Assembly (NCBI GenBank): GCA_052171895.1
Contig: JBQMRN010000003.1
Coordinates: forward strand, 204,360 to 268,359
Source of the DNA: Arsenophonus sp052171895
Lineage (GTDB): Bacteria > Pseudomonadota > Gammaproteobacteria > Enterobacterales > Enterobacteriaceae
Length of the DNA: 64,000 nt
Reading direction: 5' to 3'
Shown here one piece after another: positions 20,499 to 31,604 of this stretch; position 1 is the first letter of the stretch; every line of letters begins with the position of its first letter. The notes below the pieces were generated by a model, which saw only the letters and a program-made list of their open reading frames with translations, did no database searches and was not told the DNA's origin. Both the position numbers and the translations under genes were made by a program.

Positions 20499-22542
20499 GT
20501 GTAGCATACTATGCTATGAGCAGCGCAGCTAGCCTGCTTTGGGGAAGTTCATGATCTGAGTACTATTTTATACTTTTTGATATGTTAATCTTTTCAAGAA
20601 TTCATCCATATGATTCGGAATAAATCTCCTAGAAACCGTAAACCTACTAAATCAGAAAGATAATAGGTTGACTTCACGTATTACACCGCCTATTTATCTA
20701 AAGCGCTTTATGATCTACCTTCAGAAATAAATAATAACAGACCGATCAACTAATTTTTATGACTCCCCAAAAGAGCCAATACAGCAATTCATCCGGACTT
20801 TCCGCTCCCTAATTTTTTCTCGAGACACAAGTATTATCCTCCGTCTCTAGTCATGATTATCCGTAGTTTTGAGAAAAATGCCAAGGCAAAGCCAATGACA
20901 CTAGATACAACTGAATTGAAGGCAATGAATAAAACTATGCTTGCCGATGAATTCATTACCTATATGGAACTAGGGATAATCTCAGTCTCCTTTGCCTCCT
21001 TGGGCAAATACAAAAATAACTTGGGCGATAGATCTGAAGAATAGGGACAGGATGAGGATTTCTATTTCTTTTCCAAGATAGCCAAGAGGATAATTTACCC
21101 AGATGTATATAATCCTCACGCCTAACTAAACTGTTTTTCATCATTGATGATGGCTAGAATAACTTTCTTGGATGATGGCTAGAATAACTTTCTTGAAAAT
21201 CATGCTAAAAGTATCAACTCGTGGACCCCGTCCTATCTGTCTAGCGAATCCTTACCTGCGGCAACTTGTGACACTGGTATTTCTCCTCCTGCGCTACTGC
21301 TTTTCCTCTACTGAATATTCCAAGAGCCGTTTTTCTGACAAAACTGTAAGTTCCAAAAGCCTGCAGTTCATGGGGCTTCAAAGCTACCAAGCAGTAACAC
21401 AGCAGGTTCATATTTTACCCTACTGCGATACTGGCAACACATTACTTTCAGTATCAACCATCTTCTTTAGCCTTTTTCAATAATAAGTGACCGCTACTCA
21501 ACGCTCTGTTTCGCGCCGCTACCCGGCCCGAGCTATGCTGCAGTTAGCAAGTAAACAAGGTATTAAAATTAGTATCTTCTGTGCCTTGCACACTTATGGT
21601 CGACAACTTAATCAACATCTGCATATTTATATCTTTCTCATCATGGCGATCTGGATATTAAACATGGTATATACCGTGAGCTGTTCTTCAAAAAAAGAGC
21701 AGTTAAAGAAATTTGCTGAGCCCATCTCATCCTGCTCATGCGTCACATCTAATAACTTGATAAATCCCAGTGTCTTCCTGATCTGTGCCAATATCCACGC
21801 CAGGAAATAGTGGCTGGCATTAGCTGAAGTGAAGGGCACAGTACAGACATTACTGGAAAGTGCATTTCGCTAAAAAGACGGAAATGGGGTAGCATAGCGT
21901 GTAATACCTCTGGCGCTATCCTTAAGGCCCACTGGTATCCATGTTAAAACTGCAACATTACCGATTAAGGAATTAGTTGTAAATTATTACTATGAGCACT
22001 ACCTGACTAAGCAGTACCATGGTAGGGAAACCATGATGCAGGAAGAGATGATCGGGCACTATATTAACCATATTCTAGCTATGTATTTTAAGATGCTGTG
22101 TTACTATGGTTTCTTGTCGAATTGTAAATGAGGCACACTATTACAAAAAGTGTATAAAGCGCTGGAGATGAGGGCTCGAAAAACTGCAAAAACCAGAGTT
22201 CCTTGTTCTGATGAAAGGATTCCTGTGCACAAATCGATCCGTACAAATGCATTCTATGTGGAGACAGACTACTTTTTATCGACGCTTAGCTTGGCAAGCA
22301 GGAATTTGAATTGTTGTCAGAAAGAATACATAAAATTAAAAAACAATGATTATTAAGTTAAACATATTGTTAATATCTCTAAATTTAGTGTATAATATCA
22401 AAAAATACGGACTCCGATAAAAATTTAAGTTACTATAACAATAGTCCAAAGTAAACCGATTTTCTTTCCTTTTAGCAATAAAAGATGACTTTTAGTCTTC
22501 ACTTAAAGAGCGATTTAATTTTCTTTTCCTATTCCTAACCAT
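20499..22542 (+). mobile_element. IS91-family element, decayed, inserted in IS256 copy 4
   Basis: A two-kilobase element whose 3' part encodes a Y2 rolling-circle transposase of the IS91/IS801 type. From about 21400 the frame pieces read HITFSI, KQGIKISIFCALHTYGRQL, then LVVNYYYEHYL, EEMIGHYINHI, MLCYYGFLSN, KVYKALEMRA and SDERIPVHKSI, all in family order. The 5' part (about 20580-21300) is shared with 11160-11957 and partly with 44340-44620 but matches no family I recognise. The element sits at a GAAC tetranucleotide, the known target type of IS91. Many stops show that it is dead. Confidence 0.75.
21146..21195. repeat. 25-bp perfect tandem duplication
   Basis: A 25-base unit beginning GATGATGGCTAG and ending CTTTCTTG occurs twice without change inside the IS91-type element, so it arose recently. 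Confidence 0.9.
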
Positions 22543-22614
22543 GAACAGATTCACGAAGCATCATAATAGTGGAACGTAGCCTGACCGGCATACAGTATGA
22601 TTTGCTAATAACTC
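22541..22614 (+). mobile_element. IS256-family copy 4, 3' tail
   Basis: The last 70 bases of IS256, from GAACAGATTCACGAAGCA to the terminal TTTGCTAATAACTC. It is separated from its main part by the IS91-type insertion and abuts the wbpA remnant. Confidence 0.85.
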
Positions 22615-23084
22615 GGTAGATACTATATTGATCCATTGTATTTAACATATAAAGCACGTGAATATGGCGTTAATAGTTAATTTATAAAATTATCGGGTAA
22701 AATTAATCGAACTACTACGGCTGAATATATTTTAACAAATTGATTGATGATCTATAAATAAATAGGGTAAGCCGTAAAAAAAACAGAAAGATATTATTAG
22801 GTATTGCTTATAAGCAAAATGCTGATAACATGAGATATCACTATAGTAGTGGGATTATAATTGAGCTTATTCAACAGAGAATGCAGACTCCTTGCTTATA
22901 GTGACCTTCATTTTATGCTCGTTGTCTTGACAACGAATCATGATAAACTTAACCATCTACTGATTAAAATCCATAAAAAATTACTCATTCATACTCCTAT
23001 AGTATATCACAAACCAGGAGAAAATATAATTAAAGGGCAATATTTTAATTTTAAGTTAATGGGTTATATTTTATTAAAATTTTA
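22615..23084 (+). pseudogene. wbpA-like remnant, UDP-GlcNAc 6-dehydrogenase (C-terminal part)
   Basis: C-terminal third of a nucleotide-sugar dehydrogenase of the WbpA type (UDP-N-acetylglucosamine to the uronate). The pieces YIDPLYLTYKAREYG, LGIAYKQNADNMR, IIELIQQR and LVVLTTNHDKLNHLLIK appear in family order with frame changes. The N-terminal two thirds, with the NAD-binding fold and catalytic Cys, are absent; an IS256 tail stands in their place. It heads a cluster followed by wbpB-, wbpD- and wbpE-like remnants, which supports the assignment over other dehydrogenases. Confidence 0.82.
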
Positions 23085-23085
23085 A

Positions 23086-24000
23086 TTGATGAAAAGAAGT
23101 GTACTCAAGGCAGGGTTTTATATCATACCTCCTCATATAAAAGCGATTACAAAAACGAATAATGAATTAACTGTTGCTTTATACTATTAAAAATAGTAAC
23201 TGAATCTCTGATATCATAAAGTAAGTTTTTTACTGAATTTAAGGGTTTTTATAATTTATTCCCATCATTTAGAATGTAAATTAGCTATATAATTAGATTA
23301 TATAGCAATATGATCACTAAACTATTTTTATCTTCCCCATATAACTTAGGTTTTATGTCTTGATTGCGATGTTATTTGTGAAAACCCTCTTAGTTTCAAC
23401 ACTAGAGCAAGTTAATGAACTGGCTTTAGTTGAAAAATATCTTATTATAAGATAGCAAATAAATATGATATTATTCTAACTTATATTAGTTAGTTATTAG
23501 TTAGTTCTCATAGCAAATGGTATAATAGAAAATTGGAAAGGTGTGATCCACCTAAATCATATTGAGTTGCTACTAATATTGTGCTACATTATTTTTGATA
23601 TGCTTACGCTGCATTTTATATGCGGTAAGTTAGAAAAATTACCTGCATTATACTAATAAACAAAAAGCAGCTGGTTATTATCTTGAATACAAAAAGTGCA
23701 AGTTCCTTGGTTCTTATCTATAGATGCTAAAGATATTAGCTAAAGTAGTTAAAAGTAAACAAATAACTTATAGCTCAATTACTATTGATAATGAAAATTA
23801 AGTTTTATAAAGAGTTTACTGACTTATATACACCATTATCTATCAAGATAATATTACCAGGAGGTAGCTATGCTCTTTTAGCATGATGCAAGTTACTGTA
23901 TTGAAATTGTCAATACAATAATGTCTCTGCATTACCTATTAAAGGTAATGCAAAAGCAGATTATCTTTTTATCTAAATTAATTAAATAATTATTATGGTA
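23086..24000 (+). pseudogene. wbpB-like remnant, UDP-GlcNAcA 3-dehydrogenase
   Basis: Starts with MKRSVLKAGFYIIPPHIKAI, similar to the start of WbpB oxidoreductases, which oxidise C3 of UDP-GlcNAcA. Later pieces (SITIDNEN, KSKQITYSS) fit the conserved substrate-side region. It has many stops. Its place between wbpA- and wbpD-like remnants supports the call; on sequence alone the assignment is moderate. Confidence 0.65.
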
Positions 24001-24005
24001 ATATC

Positions 24006-24590
24006 ATGAGCTGTTATCAGCATCCTACCACTATTATTGACGAAGTAGCATAAAAATAGATAATGGAACTTGAGTGTGGCACATTATACAATGTGCCTAT
24101 GATTGAACACTTATAAAATAAAATTTTTCATTATGGCAAATGTTTTATTGGTAATAAAGTTTTCATTGGAAATGATTGTAAGATTTAAATAATTTATCTA
24201 TTTTATGATATCTTCCTTCAAGAAAGCATATTTTATGGGGCTAGTAGTATGGTATTTACCAATGTTTATAATGCTTACTCGCTGATTGAGCGTAAAAATC
24301 AATATAAGAATACCATTATTAAAAAGGCGCTACTTTTAGAAGATAATTACAGTATTGCTTGTAGGATAAAAACATAGGATAATTTGCATTTATTGATGCA
24401 GAAACAGTAGTGAATAAATATGTGTCTGACTATGCGTTGATGATTGGCATACCATCTAAGCAGATTGGCTAGATGAATAAATTTGGTGAGCAGTTAGATG
24501 CCATTAACTAGAGATGCGAAATCAATTTGTTCCCATAAATACTAGCAATAAATATCGTTTAAGAGAGAATAAAGTTCAACGTATTGAAAC
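24006..24590 (+). pseudogene. wbpD-like remnant, UDP-sugar 3-N-acetyltransferase
   Basis: Left-handed beta-helix acetyltransferase of the WbpD type. It starts MSCYQHPTTIIDEVA and continues with GKCFIGNKVFIGNDCKI, SSMVFTNVYNAYSLIERKNQ and finally IPSKQIGW, all matching WbpD positions. In-frame stops and frame changes make it dead. In the pathway it would acetylate the 3-amino group made by the next gene's enzyme. Confidence 0.85.
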
Positions 24591-24630
24591 ATAAAACAGA
24601 TAATAAAATTAAAAGCGACAAGAGAAAAAT

Positions 24631-25672
24631 GATGAAATTTATTGATTTTAAACACTCAGCAAACGCGTATTAAAAATAAAATTGATCTGGCTATTCAGCG
24701 TAAATTTTAGCCAATTGTCAATATATTCTTTAGCCATAAATTACTGAATTAGAAGAAAAACTTATGGCCTATATTGGCACTAATATAGGATTGGTGTGAG
24801 GCAAAAATGGTATTGATGCGTTATAGATTACTCAAATGGCGTTTGCTGTATTAGTTATAGTGATGAGAGCTTAATCACACCAGGATTTCATATATATAGC
24901 AACCGCAAAAACGTTAGCTCTATTCGATGCTAACCCAGTATATTTTGATGTATGCCATAAAACTTATAATTTAGATCCGCAAAAACTTGAAGCTGCGAGA
25001 TTACCGAGTTTAAGGGTGGGCGCCAAGAATAAAACTTATTATTTCGGTATCACATTTATGCTCAATGTTAAGATTTTAATGCGATTAAGTATCATCAGGT
25101 TTTGATTCGCTCTATCAAAGATATATTATTCATATAATTTAACAATAAATTCTCTCTTATATCAATTTTTTAAACTAATCTATTGGCTGTTATGATGGTA
25201 TGATGCTGGTTAAATTTTTACTAATGATGAACAATTAGGATTAGTAATAAGACACAGATTACGTGACATGGAGAGGATTGTCATTATCAACATGTACGAG
25301 TTGATGTTAATAGCTCCTTGGATATTTGCAAATAACGATATTATTATCAAAGTTAGAAACTTTTGCTGAAAAATACAACTTCGCCAAGAAGTCGCTAAAT
25401 GCTATGATTTTATGTTAAATTAACCAGGAAAATAACAACCTATTATATTGAAAGATATAATACTAGTGCTCTTAATGCACAAAATACTTTTTAACTAAAA
25501 AACAGTAGTTAATACAAACTCAATTAAAAATAGCAGGTATAAAACCCCATCCTCACTTACAATAGCAGGAGTTCATTATCCCATCCATTTAAATAAACAA
25601 CCTTCAGTTGCCGATGATCCATATTTGCCAGAGAGTATGCAAACTAAAATAGTTCATGTATTAAAAAGTTAA
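24631..25672 (+). pseudogene. wbpE-like remnant, UDP-sugar 3-aminotransferase
   Basis: PLP-dependent aminotransferase of the DegT/WbpE type. It begins MMKFIDF with a QTRIKNKID piece, then NLDPQKLEA, later HYPIHLNKQPSVADDP in mixed frames and a C-terminal ESMQTKIVHVLKS with stop at 25672. Frames shift repeatedly and the pyridoxal-binding Lys region is scrambled. Together with the three preceding remnants it formed a UDP-di-N-acetyl-aminouronate pathway. Confidence 0.82.
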
Positions 25673-25689
25673 TCCTTGTGATTAACAGA

Positions 25690-26930
25690 ATAATGCCACG
25701 AACTAAATTTTCTTGTAATGTAGTGACTTTAATAACAGACACAACTATTGCATAGACAATAGCTATAGCGATAATCCCTCTACTGAAAAAAAGATTTATA
25801 CCAAGAAGACTTTGGTATATTAGCACTTAGCACTCTTCGTTTCAAAATAACTATTTTGGAAGCATTGCTAATGCCAGATATGAACTAAAAATTATTTTAC
25901 CTAAAAAAGATGAAGGTGAGATAAATACATTTCATTATAGTTTTTATTAACTTTATATTATTATTTTATCTTACTGAAAATTATGTAAAATTAGTATTTA
26001 ACTGAATTGCTAGATAATGAAAGAGACAGATTTCTAGTTATATTTATGCAGTTATCTGTATTTTTACATGGCTATTTAATTTATTTAAATATTCAAATAA
26101 TTAAAAATATAAATATTCAAAATTTTTAATTATTATCAAATCTATATTTTAGTCGTAATAAAGTTAAGTATTGAATTAGTAAAAAAAGTACTAGCAAATT
26201 AATTTCACATCATATAATTTCAATTTTTACTTAAATTAATAAAAAGTATTTTAAAAGATAAAAATTAGTAGCAAAATATCAAAAAATAAAATAATTGCTT
26301 TAGCTAAGCATTATAAAATATTTCTAAATATTTAGTTTTAACTATTATAATTAATAAATTATCTTCAGCATTAAATTAATATTTAACTTTTATCTTTATT
26401 TAAAATAATTACTTTATGTCTTATTATATTGTATAACGTATACTTGGAATGCCTTCAAGATTAATTGGTAGTTCAATAATGCTAGTTTAGCAAAAAACTA
26501 TTTAATAGTACGATTAAAAAATTATTAATTAGATTAATACACCTATTTATTTTTATTTATCTAATAGAATAGGCATTATTTATTTTTGTATTTGCTAAAG
26601 AATTGAGAGTGATTACCTATTATGCAGTAGTTAATTCTTTCTTTATTTTTATAAAATTTATTATATCAAATGTAATTATAATTAATTATGTAATGAAAAA
26701 TAGAATATATACTTATTATTTAATAAAATGTTATTAACAATTAGTTTTATTATTATTTATATTTCTAATAATAATTTATTTAAACTATCTTTATTAAAAT
26801 ATTCAATTGCTATAAGTATTATTTATATCTTATATAGCCATTTTATTAAGTAAAATGGCTAATTGGAAAATTAAATCTTAATATTAATTATCTTTTTGCT
26901 TATCTGTTTTATCTTTTATATTCTAAAATT
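25690..26930 (+). pseudogene. Wzx-like flippase remnant
   Basis: Begins MPRTKFSCNVVTLITDTTIA, then NARYELKIILPKKDEGEIN, typical of the N-terminal membrane domain of polysaccharide flippases. The remaining 900 bases are very AT-rich with hydrophobic pieces in changing frames and many stops. Position right after wbpE fits an O-antigen or capsule gene cluster. The 3' limit is approximate. Confidence 0.6.
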
Positions 26931-27840
26931 TCATTCCACTAAGTTTTAAATATAGATAATTTTTATTTTATGTTTCAATATTAATAAAAACGTTATTATT
27001 GAACAATTATATAATTTAGGAGTTAGTAAAATAATATTGTGCTAATTGCAGCAATTTTAAAAATATTAAGTATATTGAGAGTTCAGCACTTTGTTTTATT
27101 GATGATCTATTAGATAGATACGGTTAATGAAGATGGAACTATTATTTTTAGCTTTTACTAAAGGTAGTTCATTTATCAAAAAATATAAAAATTAAAAATG
27201 CATTTAATATATTAAAAAAAGCTATGACGAAGCCTTATATAATTCAATTTTATGACAAAAATGCATTAATAAGTAAGCATACAATCTGTTCTTATATTGC
27301 TATAGGGAAATATTTCAGTTATTGAACACCTGATTATAATGAAAATTCTTTAGCATATGAACCTATTAGAAAATTAATCTATTTAGAAGAAAATGTGTAC
27401 TTATAGAATGTATTAAAAGTAATCCTAGTTTTTTAATATAACTCACCTATCAGAAACAGTTTTAGGATTACTTAAGTTAAATATCTTTACTGCCTTAGAT
27501 CAGGTTTATTATAAATTTCTAATGAAAATATAAAATTTTTAAAAGAAAAGATCCGAGAATTTATTCTAATTCTTACTATAAATTCTATTCTCAGTATGTT
27601 AATAAAAGAATTCTTCATTCTAGTAAAATAGAAAAGCCTATTCAATAATAGTACCTGCGAAAGAATCTTATCGAATTGAAAATAAATATTAGAATTAGAT
27701 AGAAAATTGAATATTTCTGATCATCCTGATTATTTTATTTGTAATGTCAGGCTGGAGGAATCAAGTACATAGAATCCCTTCTTTTTATACTAAGAAAATT
27801 ATCAAAAAACTATTTTAATAGTTTAAATAGACTACAAAAA
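26930..27840. other. unassigned AT-rich debris
   Basis: No intact frame. Short plus-strand pieces such as KKSYDEALYNSIL and SLAYEPIRKLIYLEENV suggest a former protein gene, plausibly of the glycan cluster, but I cannot name a family. Confidence 0.35.
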
Positions 27841-27849
27841 ACTAATGTT

Positions 27850-28210
27850 TATTTTATAAAAATTTCGTTGAAAGTGATGGAATGTTGTGAAATGATTTAA
27901 TTAAATTTTTATTAAGGTATCATTGCATGTTAGATAACAACTCGGGGAGTTATACTTATTTAATCATCCTTATTATGAAAAGATTTTTGTTAAAGTTATA
28001 ATTATTTACGCCTTTCTTCTATCGGGTTATCTTCATCTCTTGTCTGTTTGGGGAATGCAGTATTATTTTATGTGAGCTATTTGGTTGATGCATCTCAATC
28101 TTAGGCATTAAAAGCAAGTATTCAGACAGAATTACAGTTAAAACATGAAAAGCATTTTCTTCATCAAGGAGAAAATTGCTATCATGTCCAAACCTTTCAC
28201 TTATTGATGG
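27850..28210 (+). pseudogene. moaA: moaA remnant, GTP 3',8-cyclase (C-terminal part)
   Basis: C-terminal part of the radical-SAM enzyme for the first step of molybdopterin synthesis. KDFC and LRLSSIG, then CLFGECSI, ALKASIQTELQLKHEKHFLHQ and a final NLSLIDG match MoaA in order, in changing frames. The N-terminal radical-SAM cysteines are not found. moaB, which follows moaA in E. coli, is absent here; moaC comes directly after. Confidence 0.75.
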
Positions 28211-28255
28211 ATAATTGTAATTTTTAGCGATCTATGATCTATAAAGGAGCTTAAG

Positions 28256-28733
28256 TTGTTTCAACTAACTCATATCAACTCATCAGGTGAGCTGCATATG
28301 ATAGATGTGGATACTAAAATGGAAACCATTCCGTAAGGCACTGGCTGAAGCATTTATAACAATGAATATTGAGATACTTAATATGATTATCAATGGTACT
28401 TATCACAAAGCTGATGTTTGTGCTATCGCGCGGATTTCTGGTATTCAGGCAAGCAAAAAACTTGGGATCTGATTCCGCTTTCTTATCCGCTATTACTCAG
28501 TAAGGTAGAGCTTTACTGGAAGCACAAATAAGCGATAATCGTACTCGGATTGAGTCATATTGTTAGTTATCAGCTAAAACTGGCCTTGAAATGGAAGGAA
28601 GGGGTTGACCGCTGAATTAACCATTTATGATATATGTAAAGCGGTAAAAAAAAGATATGGTTATTAGCCTTGTTATATTACTGGAGAAAACAGATAATAA
28701 ATTCCTGGAATTTAAGGTAACAGCATGATAAAA
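28256..28733 (+). pseudogene. moaC: moaC remnant, cyclic pyranopterin monophosphate synthase
   Basis: Nearly full-length remnant of MoaC. QLTHINSSGELHMIDVDTK, then MIINGTYHKADVCAIARISG, TWDLIPLSYPLLLSKVE and TIYDMCKAVKKDMV follow the E. coli order. Stops and frame changes occur between them. A Shine-Dalgarno AAAGGAG stands before a TTG at 28256 in place of the usual ATG. Confidence 0.88.
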
Positions 28734-28990
28734 ATCCTTTTTTTTAACTCAATGAATTGACAGGCACCGATAAATTAGAGTTAGAAAATCACTATTTCTA
28801 CGGTAGAAGAATTCGTGATGCGATGCATTAAGTCAATGTGGTGATAGCGTTGGGGTTAAGCGCTAGAAAATAAAAAACTGCATTCTTCGGTAAATCATAC
28901 ATTTTTACAGCTAGCTCATCCATTACTGCAGACAATGAAATTGCATTTTACAACCGATAATGGGAGGATAAATAACAGATACCCACTAAT
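28724..28990 (+). pseudogene. moaD: moaD remnant, molybdopterin synthase small subunit
   Basis: Starts MIKILFFNSMN and ends in a region equivalent to the DEVAFFPPVTGG tail (here NEIAFYNR, then stops). MoaD carries the thiocarboxylated C-terminal Gly-Gly, which is lost here. It overlaps the end of the moaC remnant, as in E. coli. Confidence 0.78.
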
Positions 28991-29440
28991 TATTCAATAA
29001 ATAAATTTTAATGTTGGTGAATAATATAAATGCTTAGCACAATGCCATAATGATGATGATGTCCGGTGGCGTTACTTTAAGTAGTAAAATACGTAATCAG
29101 AACTTGGGTAATAGTTAACCACTTTCACTTTTGAAGATATTCTGGGATAACAAAGAAAGCGTTACAGAATGATGTGCCAATGAAGCTCCTTCTACGTTGG
29201 CAATTGAAACGTATCTATATTATCTTCAGATTGGCACTTTACAGCCGGGTGAGAAAATCGTCTTTCCTGGTGGTGTTAGCAGCGCGGGGGGATTATAGCG
29301 TAGCACTGCTTCTTTAGCCAAAGAATTTATTATGGATTATATGAAAAAACTAAAGCACTTTATTGGAAATAAAGAGCATTTAACTTAAGGGAAAGCAGTC
29401 GTTTTGGGGGTTGAGGCAAGACAGGGAATAATCAACCCAT
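28985..29440 (+). pseudogene. moaE: moaE remnant, molybdopterin synthase large subunit
   Basis: Pieces FNVGEEY, TFTFEDILG, FIMDYMKKLKHFIGNKE and VEARQG match MoaE in order. Frameshifts and stops are frequent. It is the last gene of the dead molybdopterin cluster, immediately before ybhL exactly as in E. coli. Confidence 0.8.
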
Positions 29441-29471
29441 ATTCAGTGTTGGCAGTGTTGGTAATATCATT

Positions 29472-29512
29472 TTATTGAACTTATTTCAATTTATTGAAAT
29501 TTAGTTCAATAA
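29472..29512 (+). terminator. imperfect palindrome between moaE remnant and ybhL
   Basis: TTATTGAACTTATTTCAA and its near complement TTGAAATTTAGTTCAATAA form a long imperfect hairpin downstream of moaE. It probably ended the former moa transcript. Confidence 0.4.
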
Positions 29513-29659
29513 ATTAAAAGTAATGTAAAATCTTTGCTTATTTTGGCATATCAAACCATGCTTTTAGAAAAAACTTATGATAGAATCATTTCAAGTTTAC
29601 TGAGTTATTTAGTTAAATAAATAGCTTTATCTTTAACACAAATGATGAGGGTAATCATC

Positions 29660-30370
29660 ATGGATCGATTTGAACGTCAAAATGATTCGATCGTCCAGCG
29701 CGCTGGCGCAGGTATTCAAACCTATATGGCGCAAGTTTACGGCTGGATGACGGTGGGTTTGTTATTAACTGCGTTTGTTGCTTGGTATGCTATTAATAAT
29801 AGTAATATTACTATGAATCTAGCAACGCATAGTTGGGTATTGATAGGGCTCACTGTTGCTGAATTTGCATTGGTTATAGGATTATCATTTCTGTTGCCTA
29901 AATTGAGTGGATCGCTGGCAACAGCAATGTTTATGCTATATTCTGCGCTGACAGGCTTAACGATTTCCTTAGTATTAGTTGCTTACACTGGCGCTTCTGT
30001 GGCAAGCACCTTCTTTATCACTGCTGCTATGTTTGGAGCACTTAGTTTTTATGGTTATACAACCAAACATAGCTTAAGTGGTATGGGTAGCTTCTTATTT
30101 ATGGCTCTAATCGGCTTTATTATTGCTTCGTTGGCCAATATTTGGCTGCAAAGTTCTGGCTTAATGTTAGTTATCAGCTACGCTGGTGTATTAATTTTTG
30201 CAGGTTTGACAGCTTATGATACACAGAAACTAAAAGACATGGGCAGTCAAATTGATAGTCATGATCAAGAATCTATGCGTAAATACGCTATTCTTGGTGC
30301 GTTGACACTCTATTTAGATTTTATTAACTTGTTCTTAATGATGTTACGTATTATTGGGGATCGCCGTTAA
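29660..30370 (+). CDS. ybhL: YbhL, Bax-inhibitor-1 family inner membrane protein
   Basis: Seven-helix inner membrane protein of the BI-1/YccA/YbhL family; members include pH-sensitive calcium leak channels, but the role of YbhL itself is not established. I take the internal ATG at 29660 as start, because it gives MDRFERQNDSIVQRAGAG like E. coli MDRFPRSDSIVQ and has GAGG nine bases before it; the longer frame from 29642 adds six residues that contain that ribosome site. The 236 residues match E. coli (234). Seven hydrophobic segments and the C-terminal LTAYDTQKLKDMG and LTLYLDFINLFLMMLRI blocks are intact. It survives alone between the dead moa and ybhSR genes and has its own terminator. Confidence 0.95.
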   Translation: MDRFERQNDSIVQRAGAGIQTYMAQVYGWMTVGLLLTAFVAWYAINNSNITMNLATHSWVLIGLTVAEFALVIGLSFLLPKLSGSLATAMFMLYSALTGLTISLVLVAYTGASVASTFFITAAMFGALSFYGYTTKHSLSGMGSFLFMALIGFIIASLANIWLQSSGLMLVISYAGVLIFAGLTAYDTQKLKDMGSQIDSHDQESMRKYAILGALTLYLDFINLFLMMLRIIGDRR

Positions 30371-30383
30371 TTTAATTTTTAAT

Positions 30384-30420
30384 AAAAATCCCGCTAAAAC
30401 AAAATATTAGCGAGATTTTT
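30384..30420 (+). terminator. ybhL: terminator after ybhL
   Basis: AAAAATCCCGCTAA pairs with TTAGCGAGATTTTT (one mismatch) and ends in five T, 13 bases after the ybhL stop. A standard intrinsic terminator, symmetrical enough to work in both directions. Confidence 0.75.
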
Positions 30421-30439
30421 ATCTTATCCTTAAGATAAT

Positions 30440-31590
30440 TATTCAACTGAATAATTATATAAGCCGGTGCGGTTTTGCTGCTGTAATGAATTAATCAATA
30501 ATGGCTACAATTTTTGTGATACAACAAAATTAGTATTTTTAAATAAATTTGTATAGTAATAATCAGTAAAATGTTAAATATAATTAATTCAAGTGAATTT
30601 TTATAACAAAACTGACATATCTTCTATATAGCGAAACACATACCCTGATAACAATAATACTGCTGGCATCATAAAAACAAATACAGCAATAAATGTTTTA
30701 TGCTGAGTTGAAAAAGCTGGCGGAGTGTGTAATAAAGAAAAAGCGACTAATGAGAAACTATAAATCATCATCGTAGTATTCGAATAAACAATTAACTGTA
30801 AAATAGAATTACATAACAGAAAATACCAATAATCAGCACTAATGTTATTGCCTGGAAAGGTGCTAATAAATAATACTGTCATCACTTTAGTCATAAAATT
30901 TTGCCAGGTAATTAACAGTGAAACCAGTAACTCTCTAATCCAGTATGTCTTGTTCAGACTAGCGAGAATTTAACAATGAAGTGACGACTATTACAGCAAT
31001 GGTCATAATTAAGGTTACCAATCAGCAATAGCACAATAAATCGTTTATAATCAATAATAGGATTATACTTTTTATTATACCGCCCAATGGCGAATTGATT
31101 ATTCGCCATTATTTTTCCTATTTGCATTTTAGTGAACTGTAATTATTTTCAATAATTTGGATAACCATGTTAGCGGCGATCTGGGGACTATTAGAATTTC
31201 TAGCCTTAAGAATAAGGTTCAGTTGAACCGGCGTTGATTTTCTTTTCGCCGGCTGGGGGAGTACTAAAATTTTGCAGAAATGTACCACTAACTAATATAG
31301 CCCATTACGATTATTAATTTTTTCAGCAACTTATTGATTGTTCTTGAGTAGTAGTAAGAACTTTAGAAAAGTCGTCAATTTTGATAATCTTTATATCAAT
31401 TCAATCAAATATTAGCCTTTATCATCGTTAAAAATACCTATTGTAGTGTTACTGACATCAAAAGATAGCGGACAATAGAAATAAGATCATTTGAAAATAA
31501 TAGGCAGGATGATCAAGGATTAGGCAGGTTTCAGCTCTTGTAGTAGTAGTGACTCTAATTCTTTAATAATCAATGTATAGAGACGATGTA
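30440..31590 (-). pseudogene. ybhR: ybhR remnant, ABC-2 exporter permease
   Basis: Minus-strand remnant of the ABC-2 family permease YbhR. The clearest part is 30601-30894, where STQHKTFIAVFVFMMPAVLL then LSGYVFRYIEDM match the end of the family transmembrane domain. Before that stand IIDYKRFIVLLLIG and LYTLIIKELQSLL-like pieces near the N-terminus; after it LWPLL-type residues near 30500. Stops and frameshifts are spread throughout. With ybhS upstream on the same strand this keeps the E. coli order ybhS-ybhR, and both subunits of the exporter are dead. Confidence 0.8.
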
Positions 31591-31604
31591 GCGTACTCTC
31601 TCCA

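Noticed and set aside
30601..30894. 97-codon frame as a separate small membrane protein
   Set aside because: The residues match the C-terminal part of YbhR, and further pieces lie on both sides, so it is a fragment of that pseudogene.
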